Source of the DNA: Trueperaceae bacterium
Lineage (GTDB): Bacteria; Deinococcota; Deinococci; Deinococcales; Trueperaceae
Assembly (NCBI GenBank): GCA_036381595.1
Contig: DASVCN010000019.1
Location: 62,001 to 126,000, forward strand
Length of the DNA stretch: 64,000 nucleotides
Direction of reading: 5' to 3'
Part shown: positions 26,651-35,553 of the stretch, one piece after another
Position numbering within the stretch: position 1 is the first letter of the stretch
How the letters are laid out: every line of letters starts with the position of its first letter
Program-made: the position numbers and the translations under genes
The notes under the pieces: generated by a model
The model's input: only the letters and a program-made list of their open reading frames with translations
What the model was told of the DNA's origin: nothing
The model's database searches: none

Positions 26651-29600
26651 CTAGACCTTTCGCAGGCCGATCAGAAGCCGCTCGCCCTCGACCTCGCCCT
26701 CCTCGGTGTGCTGAGGGTTCTCGATCGGGCCCAGTTCCAGCGAGTCGGCGAGGACCTCGGAAGCTACTGTTTCGCGGTGTTCACGAAGCGCCTCCACCAC
26801 CTGGCCGTCGGCCTCCAGGCCCACGGCGATCCTGTCGGACACCTCCAGTCCGGCGTTCTTGCGGGCGTTCTGCACCAGCCTCACCACGTCCCGGCTGATG
26901 CCCTCACGCACGAGTTCGTCGGAGAGCCTGGTATCGAGCGCGGCTAGGTAACCGCGCTCTTCGACCGCGGCGAACCCCTCGGGACTCCGCGCGTCCAGCA
27001 GGAACGCCTCCGGTTCGAAATCGAATGTCTGACCGTCCAGGTCCAGAGTAGTCGTCTTCCCCTCGCGCACGTTGCGCGCGATCTGCCGGCCGTCCATCCG
27101 GGCGAGGGCCTGCCGCATCGCGGGGACCAGTTTGCCCAGGCGCTTACCCACCAGAGGCAGATTCGGCTTCACCTGGTAGTCGACGAAGTCGGTCGTGACG
27201 TCCAGGTACCGGGCCCGCTTGACGTTCAGCTCCTCCAGCAGTTCGTGCTCGAGTCGCTTGAGCCCCTCGAGTTCCTCCTCGGAGCGCACCCTCACGAGTA
27301 CCTCGGGGAGGGGCTGGCGGGTCTTCACTCCGCTCGCAGCGCGGGCCGCGCGGCCCAGCTCTACGACTCTCACGAGAGCTCCCATGTCGCGGAGGAGCTC
27401 TTCGTCGAGCAGCTCCTCGCGAACCTCGGGCCAGCGGGCGAGGTGAACGCTCTCCGGTGCCGCCTGGTCCAGGGTTACGACCAGATTGCGGTAGATCTCC
27501 TCGGCCGTGAAGGGGGCCATCGGGGCCATCAGCTTGGCGACCGTCACCAGGGCTTCGTACAGCGAGGCGTAAGCGGCCGCTTTGTCGCGGTCGTCCTCGC
27601 TCTTCCAGAAGCGGCGACGGTTGCGGCGCACGTACCAGTTCGATAGCTCGTCGACCACGAAATCGCGGACCGCACGGCTGGCTCCGGTCGGGTCGTACTC
27701 CTCCAGCATCCTGGTCACATCCCGCACCAGCGCCTCGAGCCTGGCGACCAGCCATCGGTCGATGAGGGGACGGTCCGCGGGTGCCGGCGCCGAAGTCAGG
27801 TCCGGCTCGTCGAGGTTGGCGTAGAGCACGAAGAAGTGGTAGGTGCTCCAGAGCGTGTTGAAGAAGTCCCTGACGGTCTCCTCGACGAGGTTCTGACTGA
27901 AGCGCTTGGTGGCCCCGGGCGGGCTCGAACTGTAGAGGTACCAGCGCAGCGCGTCGGCGCCCTGGGCGTTCAGGACCGTCCACGGGTCGACCACGTTCCC
28001 CTTCGACTTGCTCATCTTTTCGCCGTTCTCGTCGACGATGTGACCCAGGCAGATGACGTTGCGGAACGCTGAGGTGTCGGCTTCCAGTCCGGCGAGCGGC
28101 CCACGGTACTCTTCGTCGGTGTTGGTGAGCAGAGTGGCCAGCGCGTGCAGGCTGTAGAACCAACCGCGGGTCTGGTCCACCGCTTCGCAGATGTAGTGGG
28201 CGGGGAAGTTCGCCTCGAGCCGCTCGTGAGCGACAGGTGTCGCCTCTTCGCCCTGATAGTGCCATTGGGCGTACGGCATGGCACCCGATTCGAACCAGAC
28301 GTCGACGGTGTAGGGCACGCGGCGGAACGTCTTGCCGTTCTTCTCGAAGGTTATCTCGTCGACGTAGGGCCGGTGCAGCTCCATGCCCGCGAGATCTTTG
28401 CCGGCCAGTTCCGAGAGCTGCTCGAGGCTGCCTACGCAAACTCGCTCGCCGTCTTCGGACTCCCAGATCGGCAGCGGGGCTCCCCAGTAACGCTCACGGG
28501 AGAGCGCCCAGTCGACGTTGTTCTCGAGCCACCTTCCGAAGCGGCCCGTCTTGATGTGGTCGGGCACCCAGTTGATCCGGGAGTTGTTCTCGAGCAGCTT
28601 CTCCTTGAGGGCCGTGGTCCTTATGTACCAGCTCTTCTTGGCGACGTTCATCAACGGGGTGTCGTCTCGCCAGTTGAAGGGGTAGGCGTGCCGGATGGTG
28701 GTCTTGCGGTAGAGCAGGCCTCGCTCGAGCAGGTCGTCGGCGATCTTCTCGTCGGCGTCCTTGAACCACATGTCGGTGTAGGGACCCGGCAGCCGGTCGT
28801 AGTCGAGCGGGCGCACCTCCTCCATCACCTTGCCGGTGAGGCCCACCGAGAAGAGGGTGGGCAGATCGTGCACCTTCCCCTTGTCCAGGTCGCCGTAAGC
28901 GGGGGCGAGGTGGACGATGCCGGTACCGTCCTCGAGGCTCACGTAGTCGTCGAGCACGACCCGCCAGCCGCCATCCAGGTCGACTCCCGCGGGCCTCTGA
29001 CCATGGAGGAGCGGCTGGTAGCGCAGCCCCTCGAGCTTCTCGGCCGGGACTTCGAGCAGCCGCTCGTGCGGCGTCTCCCCGAACACCTGATCGACGAGCT
29101 CGGTGGCGAGCAGGTAGAGGTGCTCCTGCTCGCTGCCGCCGTGTCTCGAAGGGGCCGCCACGAGCGAGTAGGATGCGTCCGGTTTGACGGCGAGACCAGT
29201 GTTGGCGGCCAGGGTCCAGGGCGTCGTCGTCCAGGCGAGGAGGTAGACCGGCCTCGCCTCGCCCGGGCCAAGGATCCCGCGCGAGCCCAGTTCACGCGTA
29301 TCGGCAGGGAACTTCGGGTAGACGGAAGGGTCTTCGACATCCTCGCGGTAACCGAGCGACACCTCGTGGGACGCGAGGGTGGTGTTCGAGGAGGGGCTGT
29401 GCCAGGTGGTCTTGAAGTCCTCGACCAGCAGTCCGCGGTCGAACAGCTCCTTCATCACCCACCAGCACGATTCGATGTAGCCGTTGTCGTAGGTGACGTA
29501 AGCCTTCTCCAGGTCGAGCCAGAAGCCGATCCGCTCGGTCATCTCGTTCCACTCCTGGATGTTCTCGAAGACGTAGGAGCGGCACAGTTCGTTGAACTTA

Positions 29601-29941
29601 GCGATGCCGAACTCTTCGATCTGCTGCTTCGAGGTGAAGCCTAAACGCTTCTCGATCGCTATCTCGACCGGTAGCCCGTGGGTATCCCAACCCCCCTTGC
29701 GCCCCACCCGGTAGCCCTGCATCGTCTTGAACCTCGGGAAGAGGTCCTTGTAGGCGCGGCTTATCACGTGGTGTACGCCAGGCTTCCCGTTGGCGGTGGG
29801 CGGGCCCTCGTAGAAGACGTAGTTGCCATTCGGCGCCGGCTTGTCGATCGACTTGCGGAAGATGTCGCGCTCGCGCCAGAACTCCACTACCTTCCCCTCC
29901 AGTTCGGGGAAGTCGATGCTGTTGGGCACATCATCGAACAT
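26651..29941 (-). CDS. ileS: Isoleucyl-tRNA synthetase, type 2, with GVHH active-site motif
   Basis: A 1096-residue IleRS from ATG 29941, closely similar in layout to Thermus-type IleRS: Rossmann fold, CP1 editing domain, KMSKS (GEKMSKSKGNVVDP), anticodon-binding WYVRRNRRRFW and a long C-terminal extension. The class I HXGH motif, expected after GPPTANGKP, reads G55-V-H-H58: the first His and the Gly are exchanged. Such a swap is described in a group of IleRS2 enzymes that are hyper-resistant to mupirocin. An ORF start 36 codons upstream is rejected because the extra residues are T-box leader sequence. Expression is probably set by the T-box upstream. Confidence 0.96.
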   Translation of the reverse strand: MFDDVPNSIDFPELEGKVVEFWRERDIFRKSIDKPAPNGNYVFYEGPPTANGKPGVHHVISRAYKDLFPRFKTMQGYRVGRKGGWDTHGLPVEIAIEKRLGFTSKQQIEEFGIAKFNELCRSYVFENIQEWNEMTERIGFWLDLEKAYVTYDNGYIESCWWVMKELFDRGLLVEDFKTTWHSPSSNTTLASHEVSLGYREDVEDPSVYPKFPADTRELGSRGILGPGEARPVYLLAWTTTPWTLAANTGLAVKPDASYSLVAAPSRHGGSEQEHLYLLATELVDQVFGETPHERLLEVPAEKLEGLRYQPLLHGQRPAGVDLDGGWRVVLDDYVSLEDGTGIVHLAPAYGDLDKGKVHDLPTLFSVGLTGKVMEEVRPLDYDRLPGPYTDMWFKDADEKIADDLLERGLLYRKTTIRHAYPFNWRDDTPLMNVAKKSWYIRTTALKEKLLENNSRINWVPDHIKTGRFGRWLENNVDWALSRERYWGAPLPIWESEDGERVCVGSLEQLSELAGKDLAGMELHRPYVDEITFEKNGKTFRRVPYTVDVWFESGAMPYAQWHYQGEEATPVAHERLEANFPAHYICEAVDQTRGWFYSLHALATLLTNTDEEYRGPLAGLEADTSAFRNVICLGHIVDENGEKMSKSKGNVVDPWTVLNAQGADALRWYLYSSSPPGATKRFSQNLVEETVRDFFNTLWSTYHFFVLYANLDEPDLTSAPAPADRPLIDRWLVARLEALVRDVTRMLEEYDPTGASRAVRDFVVDELSNWYVRRNRRRFWKSEDDRDKAAAYASLYEALVTVAKLMAPMAPFTAEEIYRNLVVTLDQAAPESVHLARWPEVREELLDEELLRDMGALVRVVELGRAARAASGVKTRQPLPEVLVRVRSEEELEGLKRLEHELLEELNVKRARYLDVTTDFVDYQVKPNLPLVGKRLGKLVPAMRQALARMDGRQIARNVREGKTTTLDLDGQTFDFEPEAFLLDARSPEGFAAVEERGYLAALDTRLSDELVREGISRDVVRLVQNARKNAGLEVSDRIAVGLEADGQVVEALREHRETVASEVLADSLELGPIENPQHTEEGEVEGERLLIGLRKV

Positions 29942-30029
29942 CGCGACCTCGCTCTCCGGGGCATAGAAATGCGCCCCGAACGCTCTCGGTCCCGCGGCGC
30001 GCTGCCGCTGGGACTCGAGGTTGGGGCGC

Positions 30030-30300
30030 CGAAGCGCGGTACCACCCAACTTCGCCCCTGCCTCGCGGTTCAGGGGCCTTGCCGGCTACCGACTCGAACG
30101 ATTCCGAATCGAGAGCCTGACGCTATGACGCGCGTCTCGCGGCTCCATCTACTCGCCTGCCCGGTCGCTGCCGGGCACGGCTTTGGGGGAGCGGCTCGGG
30201 GAGGATTTTCGCGATCCCGGTGCCTGCCGGGCTTCCACCATCCCCGGTTCGCTGGTCGGCCCTTCGGACGCTACTCGTTCCCGTCACAGCCGTTTCGGGA
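30030..30300 (-). promoter_or_regulatory. T-box leader controlling ileS
   Basis: Read on the minus strand. Stem I is closed by ACGGCT (30293-30288) and AGCCGT (30182-30177). It holds the AGTAG element, then AGCGAACCGGGG...GGTGGAAGCCCGG, and a specifier loop GCGAAAATCC containing an ATC (Ile) codon. The T-box itself, GGGTGGTACCGCG (30047-30035), is nearly canonical, with UGGU in position to pair with the uncharged tRNA end. GGGGCG and CGCCCC flank it. No U-run follows, so control may be translational or use a weak terminator. The leader ends about 90 bases before ileS. Confidence 0.9.
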
Positions 30301-30317
30301 GCCGTCTTGCGACGTTC

Positions 30318-30356
30318 CCGGGTGACCCCTACGCTTTACAAGCGCAAGTCACCCTG
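30318..30356 (-). other. Hairpin at the 5' end of the ileS leader
   Basis: GGTGAC and GTCACC enclose a second stem GCGCTT/AGCG around GTAA. It lies between the presumed start site and Stem I of the T-box and may stabilise the leader. Confidence 0.4.
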
Positions 30357-30366
30357 CATATACTAA

Positions 30367-30410
30367 ACGGTAGCAGCAGGCATCCGACATAGTCAACGAG
30401 ACCTTGTCAA
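30367..30410 (-). promoter_or_regulatory. Probable ileS promoter region
   Basis: Minus-strand options: TTGACT (30396-30391) with 18 bases to TACCGT (30372-30367), or TTGACA (30410-30405) with 17 bases to TCGGAT (30387-30382). Both would start the transcript just before the leader hairpin. Which one is used cannot be told. The promoter of the divergent rho gene must lie in the same 200-base spacer. Confidence 0.5.
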
Positions 30411-30609
30411 ACAGCCGCTGCGTTCCTCATCAAACCTGGTCTTGGCGGATGGCGCAGGGCACCGCCGCATTTCCAGGGTGAGAGAGCGCCGGAGCCGAGT
30501 TGACCCGGGCGAATTTCCACGGTACTTCCAGTTTGAGAGGCAAGACCATGATTGGCGAGTCGAAGCAGTCCAGAGGCGACGTGCAGCGCCCCCTCGGGGA
30601 AGTTGCGTC

Positions 30610-32199
30610 ATGAGTCCGCGTCCCCGTAAGTCCGACTCGGAGGTGGTTGCCACGGCAGACGAACCAGGCGAGCAGCAGCCCAAGCGGCGGGGCAGACCGC
30701 GCAAGAAGCAGGATGGTGGCGGAGGCTCGGGTGGCGGGCGCAAGAAGAAGGTGAACGCCGAGAAGGCGGCGGCCGCTGCCGCCGAAGCCGAAACCGCCGA
30801 GGAGGCGCGCCAGGTCGAGGCCGAACTCGCCCGTGAAGCCGAGGGCAGCGAGTCGAGCGAAGAGACGGGAAGTGACGGTCAGGCCGACCAGGAGCGCCAC
30901 GGTGGCCGCAACCGGCGTTCGCGCGGCGGCAACAATGGCCGTAAACAGGGCCTCAACTACCGCGACCTGCAGTCGAAGATCGTTCCCGAACTTCACCTCA
31001 TCGCCAAGGAGGTGGGCCTCGAGGAGTACCGCCAGATGGAGAAAGACGATCTGGCGATCGCCATCCTCGAGCGCTCCTCGGAGGCCGAGGGACTCAAACT
31101 GGTCCGCGGCTACCTCGAGATCTCCTCGGACGGCTACGGTTTCCTTCAGGAGTCGCTGCTCCAGAACAACACCCGGCAAGTGATCGTGTCGGCCGGCCTC
31201 ATCAAGCAGTTCCGGCTCAGGACAGGCGACTACATCCTCGGCAAGGCTCGGCGACCCCGCGACAACGAGCGCTACGGCACCCTGATCAGGGTCGAGGCCG
31301 TGAACGGCGTGGACCCGTTCCAGGCAGCCAGGCGCCCCCGCTTCGACGACCTGGTACCCACCTTCCCAGAGCGGCGCATCACCCTCGAGACGACCCAGAA
31401 TGAACTCTCTGCCCGCGTTATCGACCTGCTCGCTCCCATCGGGCGCGGTCAACGTGGTCTGATCGTCGCTCCGCCCAAGGCCGGTAAGACGACCCTGCTG
31501 AAGTCGATCGCCCATGCGGTGAGCACCAACGAGCCCGACATCAAGGTGATCGTGCTGCTGGTGGACGAGAGGCCCGAGGAGGTCACCGACTTCCGCGAGT
31601 CGGTCGAAGGGGTCGAGGTCATCGCCTCCACCTTCGACGAGCCTCCCGCGAACCACATACGGGTCGCCGAGTTCGTGCACGAACGCGCTCGACGTATCGT
31701 CGAGGAGGGCGGACACGTGATGATCCTGCTCGACTCGATCACCCGCCTGGCCCGTGCCAACAACCTGGTGACGCCGGCCACCGGTCGGACCCTCTCCGGC
31801 GGCCTCGATTCGAGCGCCCTCCACTGGCCCAAGCGTTTCCTGGGCGCCGCTCGCAACATTCGCGGGGGCGGCTCGCTGTCGATCCTTGCGACCGCCCTCG
31901 TCGAGACGGGTTCGCGCATGGACGACGTGATCTTCGAGGAGTTCAAGGGCACCGGCAACATGGAGCTCCACCTCTCCAGGCGCCTCGAGGAGCGACGCAT
32001 CTTCCCGGCCATCGACATCCTCAAGTCGGGTACTCGTCGTGAGGACCTGCTCCTCACCGAGGCCGCGCTCGCCAAGATGTGGCTGCTGCGCAAGGTCATC
32101 TCCGACATGGATGCCGCGGAGGCGATGGAGATGCTGCTGTCGCGTTTGTCACGCACGAAATCCAATGAGGAGTTCCTCTCCACGCTGGGACAGGGGTAA
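30610..32199 (+). CDS. rho: Transcription termination factor Rho
   Basis: A 529-residue Rho helicase. I use ATG 30610 (GGGGAAG upstream); the frame continues 56 codons farther with no conserved sequence. Residues 1-115 are an insert-like arm rich in Lys, Arg, Ala, Glu and Gly (KRRGRPRKKQ; a GGGGSGGGRKKK stretch), absent from E. coli Rho but common in high-GC lineages, and may bind RNA. The core follows: Rho-N region, then the RNA-binding fold GYGFLQESL, Walker A APPKAGKTTLLKS, Walker B VIVLLVDERPEEV and the R-loop. It terminates transcription at untranslated RNA. Confidence 0.95.
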   Translation: MSPRPRKSDSEVVATADEPGEQQPKRRGRPRKKQDGGGGSGGGRKKKVNAEKAAAAAAEAETAEEARQVEAELAREAEGSESSEETGSDGQADQERHGGRNRRSRGGNNGRKQGLNYRDLQSKIVPELHLIAKEVGLEEYRQMEKDDLAIAILERSSEAEGLKLVRGYLEISSDGYGFLQESLLQNNTRQVIVSAGLIKQFRLRTGDYILGKARRPRDNERYGTLIRVEAVNGVDPFQAARRPRFDDLVPTFPERRITLETTQNELSARVIDLLAPIGRGQRGLIVAPPKAGKTTLLKSIAHAVSTNEPDIKVIVLLVDERPEEVTDFRESVEGVEVIASTFDEPPANHIRVAEFVHERARRIVEEGGHVMILLDSITRLARANNLVTPATGRTLSGGLDSSALHWPKRFLGAARNIRGGGSLSILATALVETGSRMDDVIFEEFKGTGNMELHLSRRLEERRIFPAIDILKSGTRREDLLLTEAALAKMWLLRKVISDMDAAEAMEMLLSRLSRTKSNEEFLSTLGQG

Positions 32200-32214
32200 C
32201 GCTAGCCTGACTCC

Positions 32215-33318
32215 ATGTCGGGCTTCACCAGGGCGCCGCGGCTCAGGCTCGTCGGCGCCCTTTCTCTATCTGGGCGCCGAGCCAGGCGACTTGCTCACGC
32301 TTCGGTGCTCCTGGCCCTGCTGCTGTGCGGTCCAGCGTTCGCCCAGCGCCAGCACCTGGTCCGGCCCGGGGACACCCTCTACGCACTGGCCGACCTCTAC
32401 GGAACGACCGTCGAGGCGCTACGGCAGGAGAACGACCTGAGCGGCAGCCTGTTGCGCGTTGGGCAGCTGCTGGAGCTGCCTTCGCAGGGGGGCTTCCGTT
32501 TCGCGCAGGCGGTGGCAGGGGAGACGGTCGCAGCGCTGGCCGCCCGCCTGGGCCTCACCGAGACCGCCCTCAGAACTGCGAATCCCGGACTGGGCGACGC
32601 GCTGACCCCCGGTACGAGGGTTCGGGTGCCGCCTGGCGACGGGGTGAGCCTGCGCCTCGCGGAGGGCGATTCACTCCTCGAGTTGGCGATGGAGTACGGC
32701 ATCTCGCCCTCCGGGCTGCTGGAGGCGAACGACCTCGAACACCTGGCGGCGGTGGCGCCCGGCGAATGGGTCTATCTGCCGGTACCGCCCCGCTCCCTCG
32801 CTGTAGGCGGTGCGGCGGAAGTGTCGCGGCCGCGCGCCGATCCGGTCGTGGCCGACCGCGAGTGGCACGCGCGCCAACAGGAGAGGCTGCTGTCGCAGGC
32901 GCCATCACTGCTGGCCGAGTTCTCGCCCAGGGCGAGCGTGTTCGTCATGCCTCTGGCGGGTCGACTCAGCTCGGCCTACGGCTGGCGCAATATCTCCGTG
33001 GGCGGCAACCGCTTCCACGGCGGCATCGACCTCGCCGTCGACTCGGGTACGCCGGTGGCCGCGGCACTAGACGGCGTCGTCGTGCGGTCCGGTTGGGTTG
33101 GTGCCTACGGGTACGCTGTCTATCTCGAGCACGGCGACGGGCTCCAGACCCGCTACGCGCACCTCAGCGAGCTCCTGGTCGAGGTCGGCGACAGCGTGAG
33201 GCAAGGCGATATCATCGCCAGGACGGGTAGTACCGGCGCCTCCACGGGACCCCATCTCCACTTCGAGATCAGGGTTCAGGGGCAAGCGGTCGATCCACTG
33301 ACGCTGCTCTCACGCTGA
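32215..33318 (+). CDS. LysM-repeat M23 peptidoglycan endopeptidase
   Basis: A 367-residue secreted cell-wall protein. The N-terminal 43 residues end with LLALLLCGPAFA, a signal peptide. Three LysM-like repeats follow: HLVRPGDTLYALADLYGTTV, a second at about 92-137 and LRLAEGDSLLELAMEYGISP. The C-terminal third is a peptidase M23 (LytM) domain with HGGIDLAVD (first His and Asp) and GPHLHFEIR (HxH) as zinc ligands, so the site looks complete and active. It would cleave peptide cross-links in peptidoglycan, binding the glycan through LysM. It follows rho by 15 bases. Confidence 0.92.
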   Translation: MSGFTRAPRLRLVGALSLSGRRARRLAHASVLLALLLCGPAFAQRQHLVRPGDTLYALADLYGTTVEALRQENDLSGSLLRVGQLLELPSQGGFRFAQAVAGETVAALAARLGLTETALRTANPGLGDALTPGTRVRVPPGDGVSLRLAEGDSLLELAMEYGISPSGLLEANDLEHLAAVAPGEWVYLPVPPRSLAVGGAAEVSRPRADPVVADREWHARQQERLLSQAPSLLAEFSPRASVFVMPLAGRLSSAYGWRNISVGGNRFHGGIDLAVDSGTPVAAALDGVVVRSGWVGAYGYAVYLEHGDGLQTRYAHLSELLVEVGDSVRQGDIIARTGSTGASTGPHLHFEIRVQGQAVDPLTLLSR

Positions 33319-33394
33319 CTCCCCGGGTGGTGCGAGCCCTCCAGAACGGGCTCGGCGTGGACAACGGGCACAGACCACGCTAGGATAGCGCCGG

Positions 33395-33400
33395 TAGAGT
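33395..33400 (+). promoter_or_regulatory. -10 box for leaderless receiver gene
   Basis: TAGAGT (33395-33400), seven bases before GTG 33408. Confidence 0.5.
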
Positions 33401-33407
33401 ACTCGAA

Positions 33408-33761
33408 GTGGCCAAGGTCTTGTTGCTGGACAATCAGACGCACATGCTCGAACTCCTGAGGTCGAAGTTCGAAGTCGAGGGGTTCGAGGTGTTGGCGTGC
33501 GAGAGCGGCGAAGAGGGTGTGGCGGTCGCCGAGAGGGAGTTGCCTGACCTGATCGTGCTCGACGAGCGACTACAGGATGCCGATGGCACGTTCGTTTCCG
33601 AGCGGCTCCAGGCGAGCGAGCTGGCCGGCGAGATCCCGGTGATCCTCCTCACCTCGCGCGCTTCCGAGGGTGGCGCCGGTAAGAAGGACGGTAACTCCCA
33701 GGCGGTGCAGATGCCGTTCCGCCCCAGCCAATTGATGGCGCTCGTGCGAGAGAACCTCTGA
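33408..33761 (+). CDS. Degenerate single-domain response regulator
   Basis: A 117-residue CheY-like receiver without output domain, from GTG 33408. The phosphoacceptor Asp is at about residue 52 (DLIVLDERL), but the acidic pair near the N-terminus is D8-N9 rather than DD and the conserved Lys of the KPF motif is replaced by Met (QMPFRPSQL). Thus metal binding and phosphoryl signalling may be weakened. No histidine kinase is near. It could be a phosphorylation-independent adaptor. It precedes the Rrf2 gene, which has its own promoter. Confidence 0.8.
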   Translation: MAKVLLLDNQTHMLELLRSKFEVEGFEVLACESGEEGVAVAERELPDLIVLDERLQDADGTFVSERLQASELAGEIPVILLTSRASEGGAGKKDGNSQAVQMPFRPSQLMALVRENL

Positions 33762-33786
33762 CGGCCGAAGGGCGCCGGCCCCATCG

Positions 33787-33815
33787 TTGACCCTCCTACG
33801 GGGTCGGCTTATACT
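33787..33815 (+). promoter_or_regulatory. Promoter of the Rrf2-desulfurase operon
   Basis: TTGACC (33787-33792), 17 bases, TATACT (33810-33815). Predicted start about 33822. Confidence 0.85.
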
Positions 33816-33824
33816 GACGACAGT

Positions 33825-33839
33825 TCGGAATCATTCCGA
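33825..33839 (+). promoter_or_regulatory. Palindromic operator, probably for the Rrf2 protein
   Basis: Perfect inverted repeat TCGGAAT-C-ATTCCGA spans 33825-33839, just after the predicted start site, so a bound dimer would block initiation. Autoregulation by the Rrf2 product encoded 15 bases downstream is the simplest reading. Confidence 0.7.
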
Positions 33840-33853
33840 TTCGAGGTGTAGTC

Positions 33854-34300
33854 ATGTGGGTATCCACCAAGGCACAGTACGGCATGAGGGCGCTGGTCGA
33901 GGTGGGACTCAGCGGGGGTAAGCCGACCAGCCTCAAGGTCGTCGCCGACCGCCAGAACTTGAGCCAGCAGTACCTGGAGCAGATCTTCGCGGTGCTGCGC
34001 CGGGCAGGATACGTCGAATCGGTTCGGGGCGCACGCGGCGGCTACCGGATCGCCAAACCGCTCGACCAGATCGATGCGCTCGAGGTGGTCGAACTGCTCG
34101 AGGGAAGCGTCGCTCCCGTCAACTGCATCGAGGATGCCGAGGCTTGCGGCCACACCGGCAACTGTTCCACGGAGTCGCTGTGGCGGCGGGTGGACGGCGC
34201 GGTGCGCGAGGTGCTCAGATCCACGACCCTGGCCGATCTCGTGGCCGAGCGGGAACTGCTCCAGATCGAAGCCCTGCCACCGGAATTCGCCGGGGCCTGA
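33854..34300 (+). CDS. Rrf2-family transcriptional regulator (IscR-like)
   Basis: A 148-residue winged-helix regulator. KAQYGMRALVEVGLSGG and SQQYLEQIFAVLRRAGYVESVRGARGGYRIAK are the family's DNA-binding half. Cysteines C91, C98 and C104 lie in the position that binds a [2Fe-2S] cluster in IscR, so it probably senses Fe-S status. It lies 13 bases before a cysteine desulfurase gene, the usual Isc arrangement, though no iscU or other Isc genes follow in this window. The operator at 33825-33839 suggests that it represses its own operon. Confidence 0.92.
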   Translation: MWVSTKAQYGMRALVEVGLSGGKPTSLKVVADRQNLSQQYLEQIFAVLRRAGYVESVRGARGGYRIAKPLDQIDALEVVELLEGSVAPVNCIEDAEACGHTGNCSTESLWRRVDGAVREVLRSTTLADLVAERELLQIEALPPEFAGA

Positions 34301-34313
34301 CCGAACCTCAGCC

Positions 34314-35465
34314 ATGAACCGAACCGCCGGCGACATCTATCTGGACCACGCCGCGAGCACGCCGCTCGACCCTCGGGTCAAGCGGAAGATGTTCGAGGTG
34401 GCCGATGAGAGTTTCGCCAACCCGTCGAGCATCCACGCGCCCGGTCGCCGGGCCAGGCGCATAGTCGAGGAATCGCGAGAAGCAGTTGCGGAAGCGATCA
34501 ACGCCAAGCCCAGGGAGATCGTCTTCACCTCCGGTGCGACCGAGGCAGACAATCTAGCTCTCGTCGGATTGCGCAACACGAACGGCCGGACCGGCTTGCT
34601 GACCAGCCCACTCGAGCACAGCGCGGTGCTGGCCACAGCCGGGTTCCTGCAGCGAACGGGCAGAGAGGTCTCCTTCGCCGCGCCTACTGCCGCCGGGGAG
34701 ATCGACATCGACGCGTTGCAGGAGGCCCTGACCCCGTCAGTAGGCGTGGTCGCCCTCATGCTGGTGAACAACGAGGTCGGGATACGGACCGATATCGAAC
34801 GGCTGGCCGCAGCGGCGCACGAGGCGGGCGCGCTACTCTTCTGCGACGCCGTCCAGGCGTTCGGCTTCGAGGAGATCGACGTGAACTCCCTGGGCGTGGA
34901 CGCCCTGGCCCTCTCTGCCCATAAGGCGTACGGCCCCAAAGGGGTGGGCGCGTTGTGGCTCCGCGAGGGGGTCGAGCTCGAGGCCGTGACGCACGGGGGC
35001 GAGCAGGAGCGAGGCTACCGGCCAGGTACGTTGAACACCTTGGCGATCGCCGCTCTGGGCGAGGTCGCCAGGATCGCCCGCGATGAAGCGGCGGCTCATG
35101 GCGTTCAGGTGGGGGAGATGCGCGACCGCTTCGAGGCGCTGCTGGATGGGGCGGAAGGCATCAGGGTGAACGGCGCAGCGGCGCCACGCGGCCCGAAACA
35201 CAGCAGCGTGAGCGTCACCGACGTCGACGGCGAGGCGCTCCTGATGAGCCTCGACACTGCTGGCGTCTTCGCCAGCACCGGCTCGGCCTGCTCGGCCGGT
35301 TCCGTGAACCCGTCGCACGTGCTCACCGCCCTCGGTCTGCCGGCTCAGGAAGCGAAGTCCACGGTGCGCTTCAGCTTCGGTAGCGGCGTGCGCGAGGAAC
35401 AGGTGGAGGAGGCCGCGGCCCGGTTCCTCGAGGCGGTCGAACGCTGCCGCACGATCTTCGCCTAA
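34314..35465 (+). CDS. Cysteine desulfurase (NifS/IscS type)
   Basis: A 383-residue PLP enzyme that takes sulfur from cysteine for Fe-S clusters and thio-modified tRNA. ATG 34314 gives the proper N-terminus IYLDHAASTPLDPRVK. The PLP Lys is K204 in SAHKAYGPKGVG; the active Cys is C326 in STGSACSAGS, in the short loop of group I IscS/NifS enzymes. The same frame is open upstream within the Rrf2 gene and is not part of this protein. It is co-transcribed with the Rrf2 gene. The MiaB at 42 kb and the ClpXP neighbours are not obviously linked. Confidence 0.93.
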   Translation: MNRTAGDIYLDHAASTPLDPRVKRKMFEVADESFANPSSIHAPGRRARRIVEESREAVAEAINAKPREIVFTSGATEADNLALVGLRNTNGRTGLLTSPLEHSAVLATAGFLQRTGREVSFAAPTAAGEIDIDALQEALTPSVGVVALMLVNNEVGIRTDIERLAAAAHEAGALLFCDAVQAFGFEEIDVNSLGVDALALSAHKAYGPKGVGALWLREGVELEAVTHGGEQERGYRPGTLNTLAIAALGEVARIARDEAAAHGVQVGEMRDRFEALLDGAEGIRVNGAAAPRGPKHSSVSVTDVDGEALLMSLDTAGVFASTGSACSAGSVNPSHVLTALGLPAQEAKSTVRFSFGSGVREEQVEEAAARFLEAVERCRTIFA

Positions 35466-35553
35466 CTGGACGGCCGATCAATCCAACTGGGAGTCAGCCA
35501 GCCTGGCTGCGCGACGCCGGCGGATCCGTCTATCTGCGATCGGGTCTGGACGC

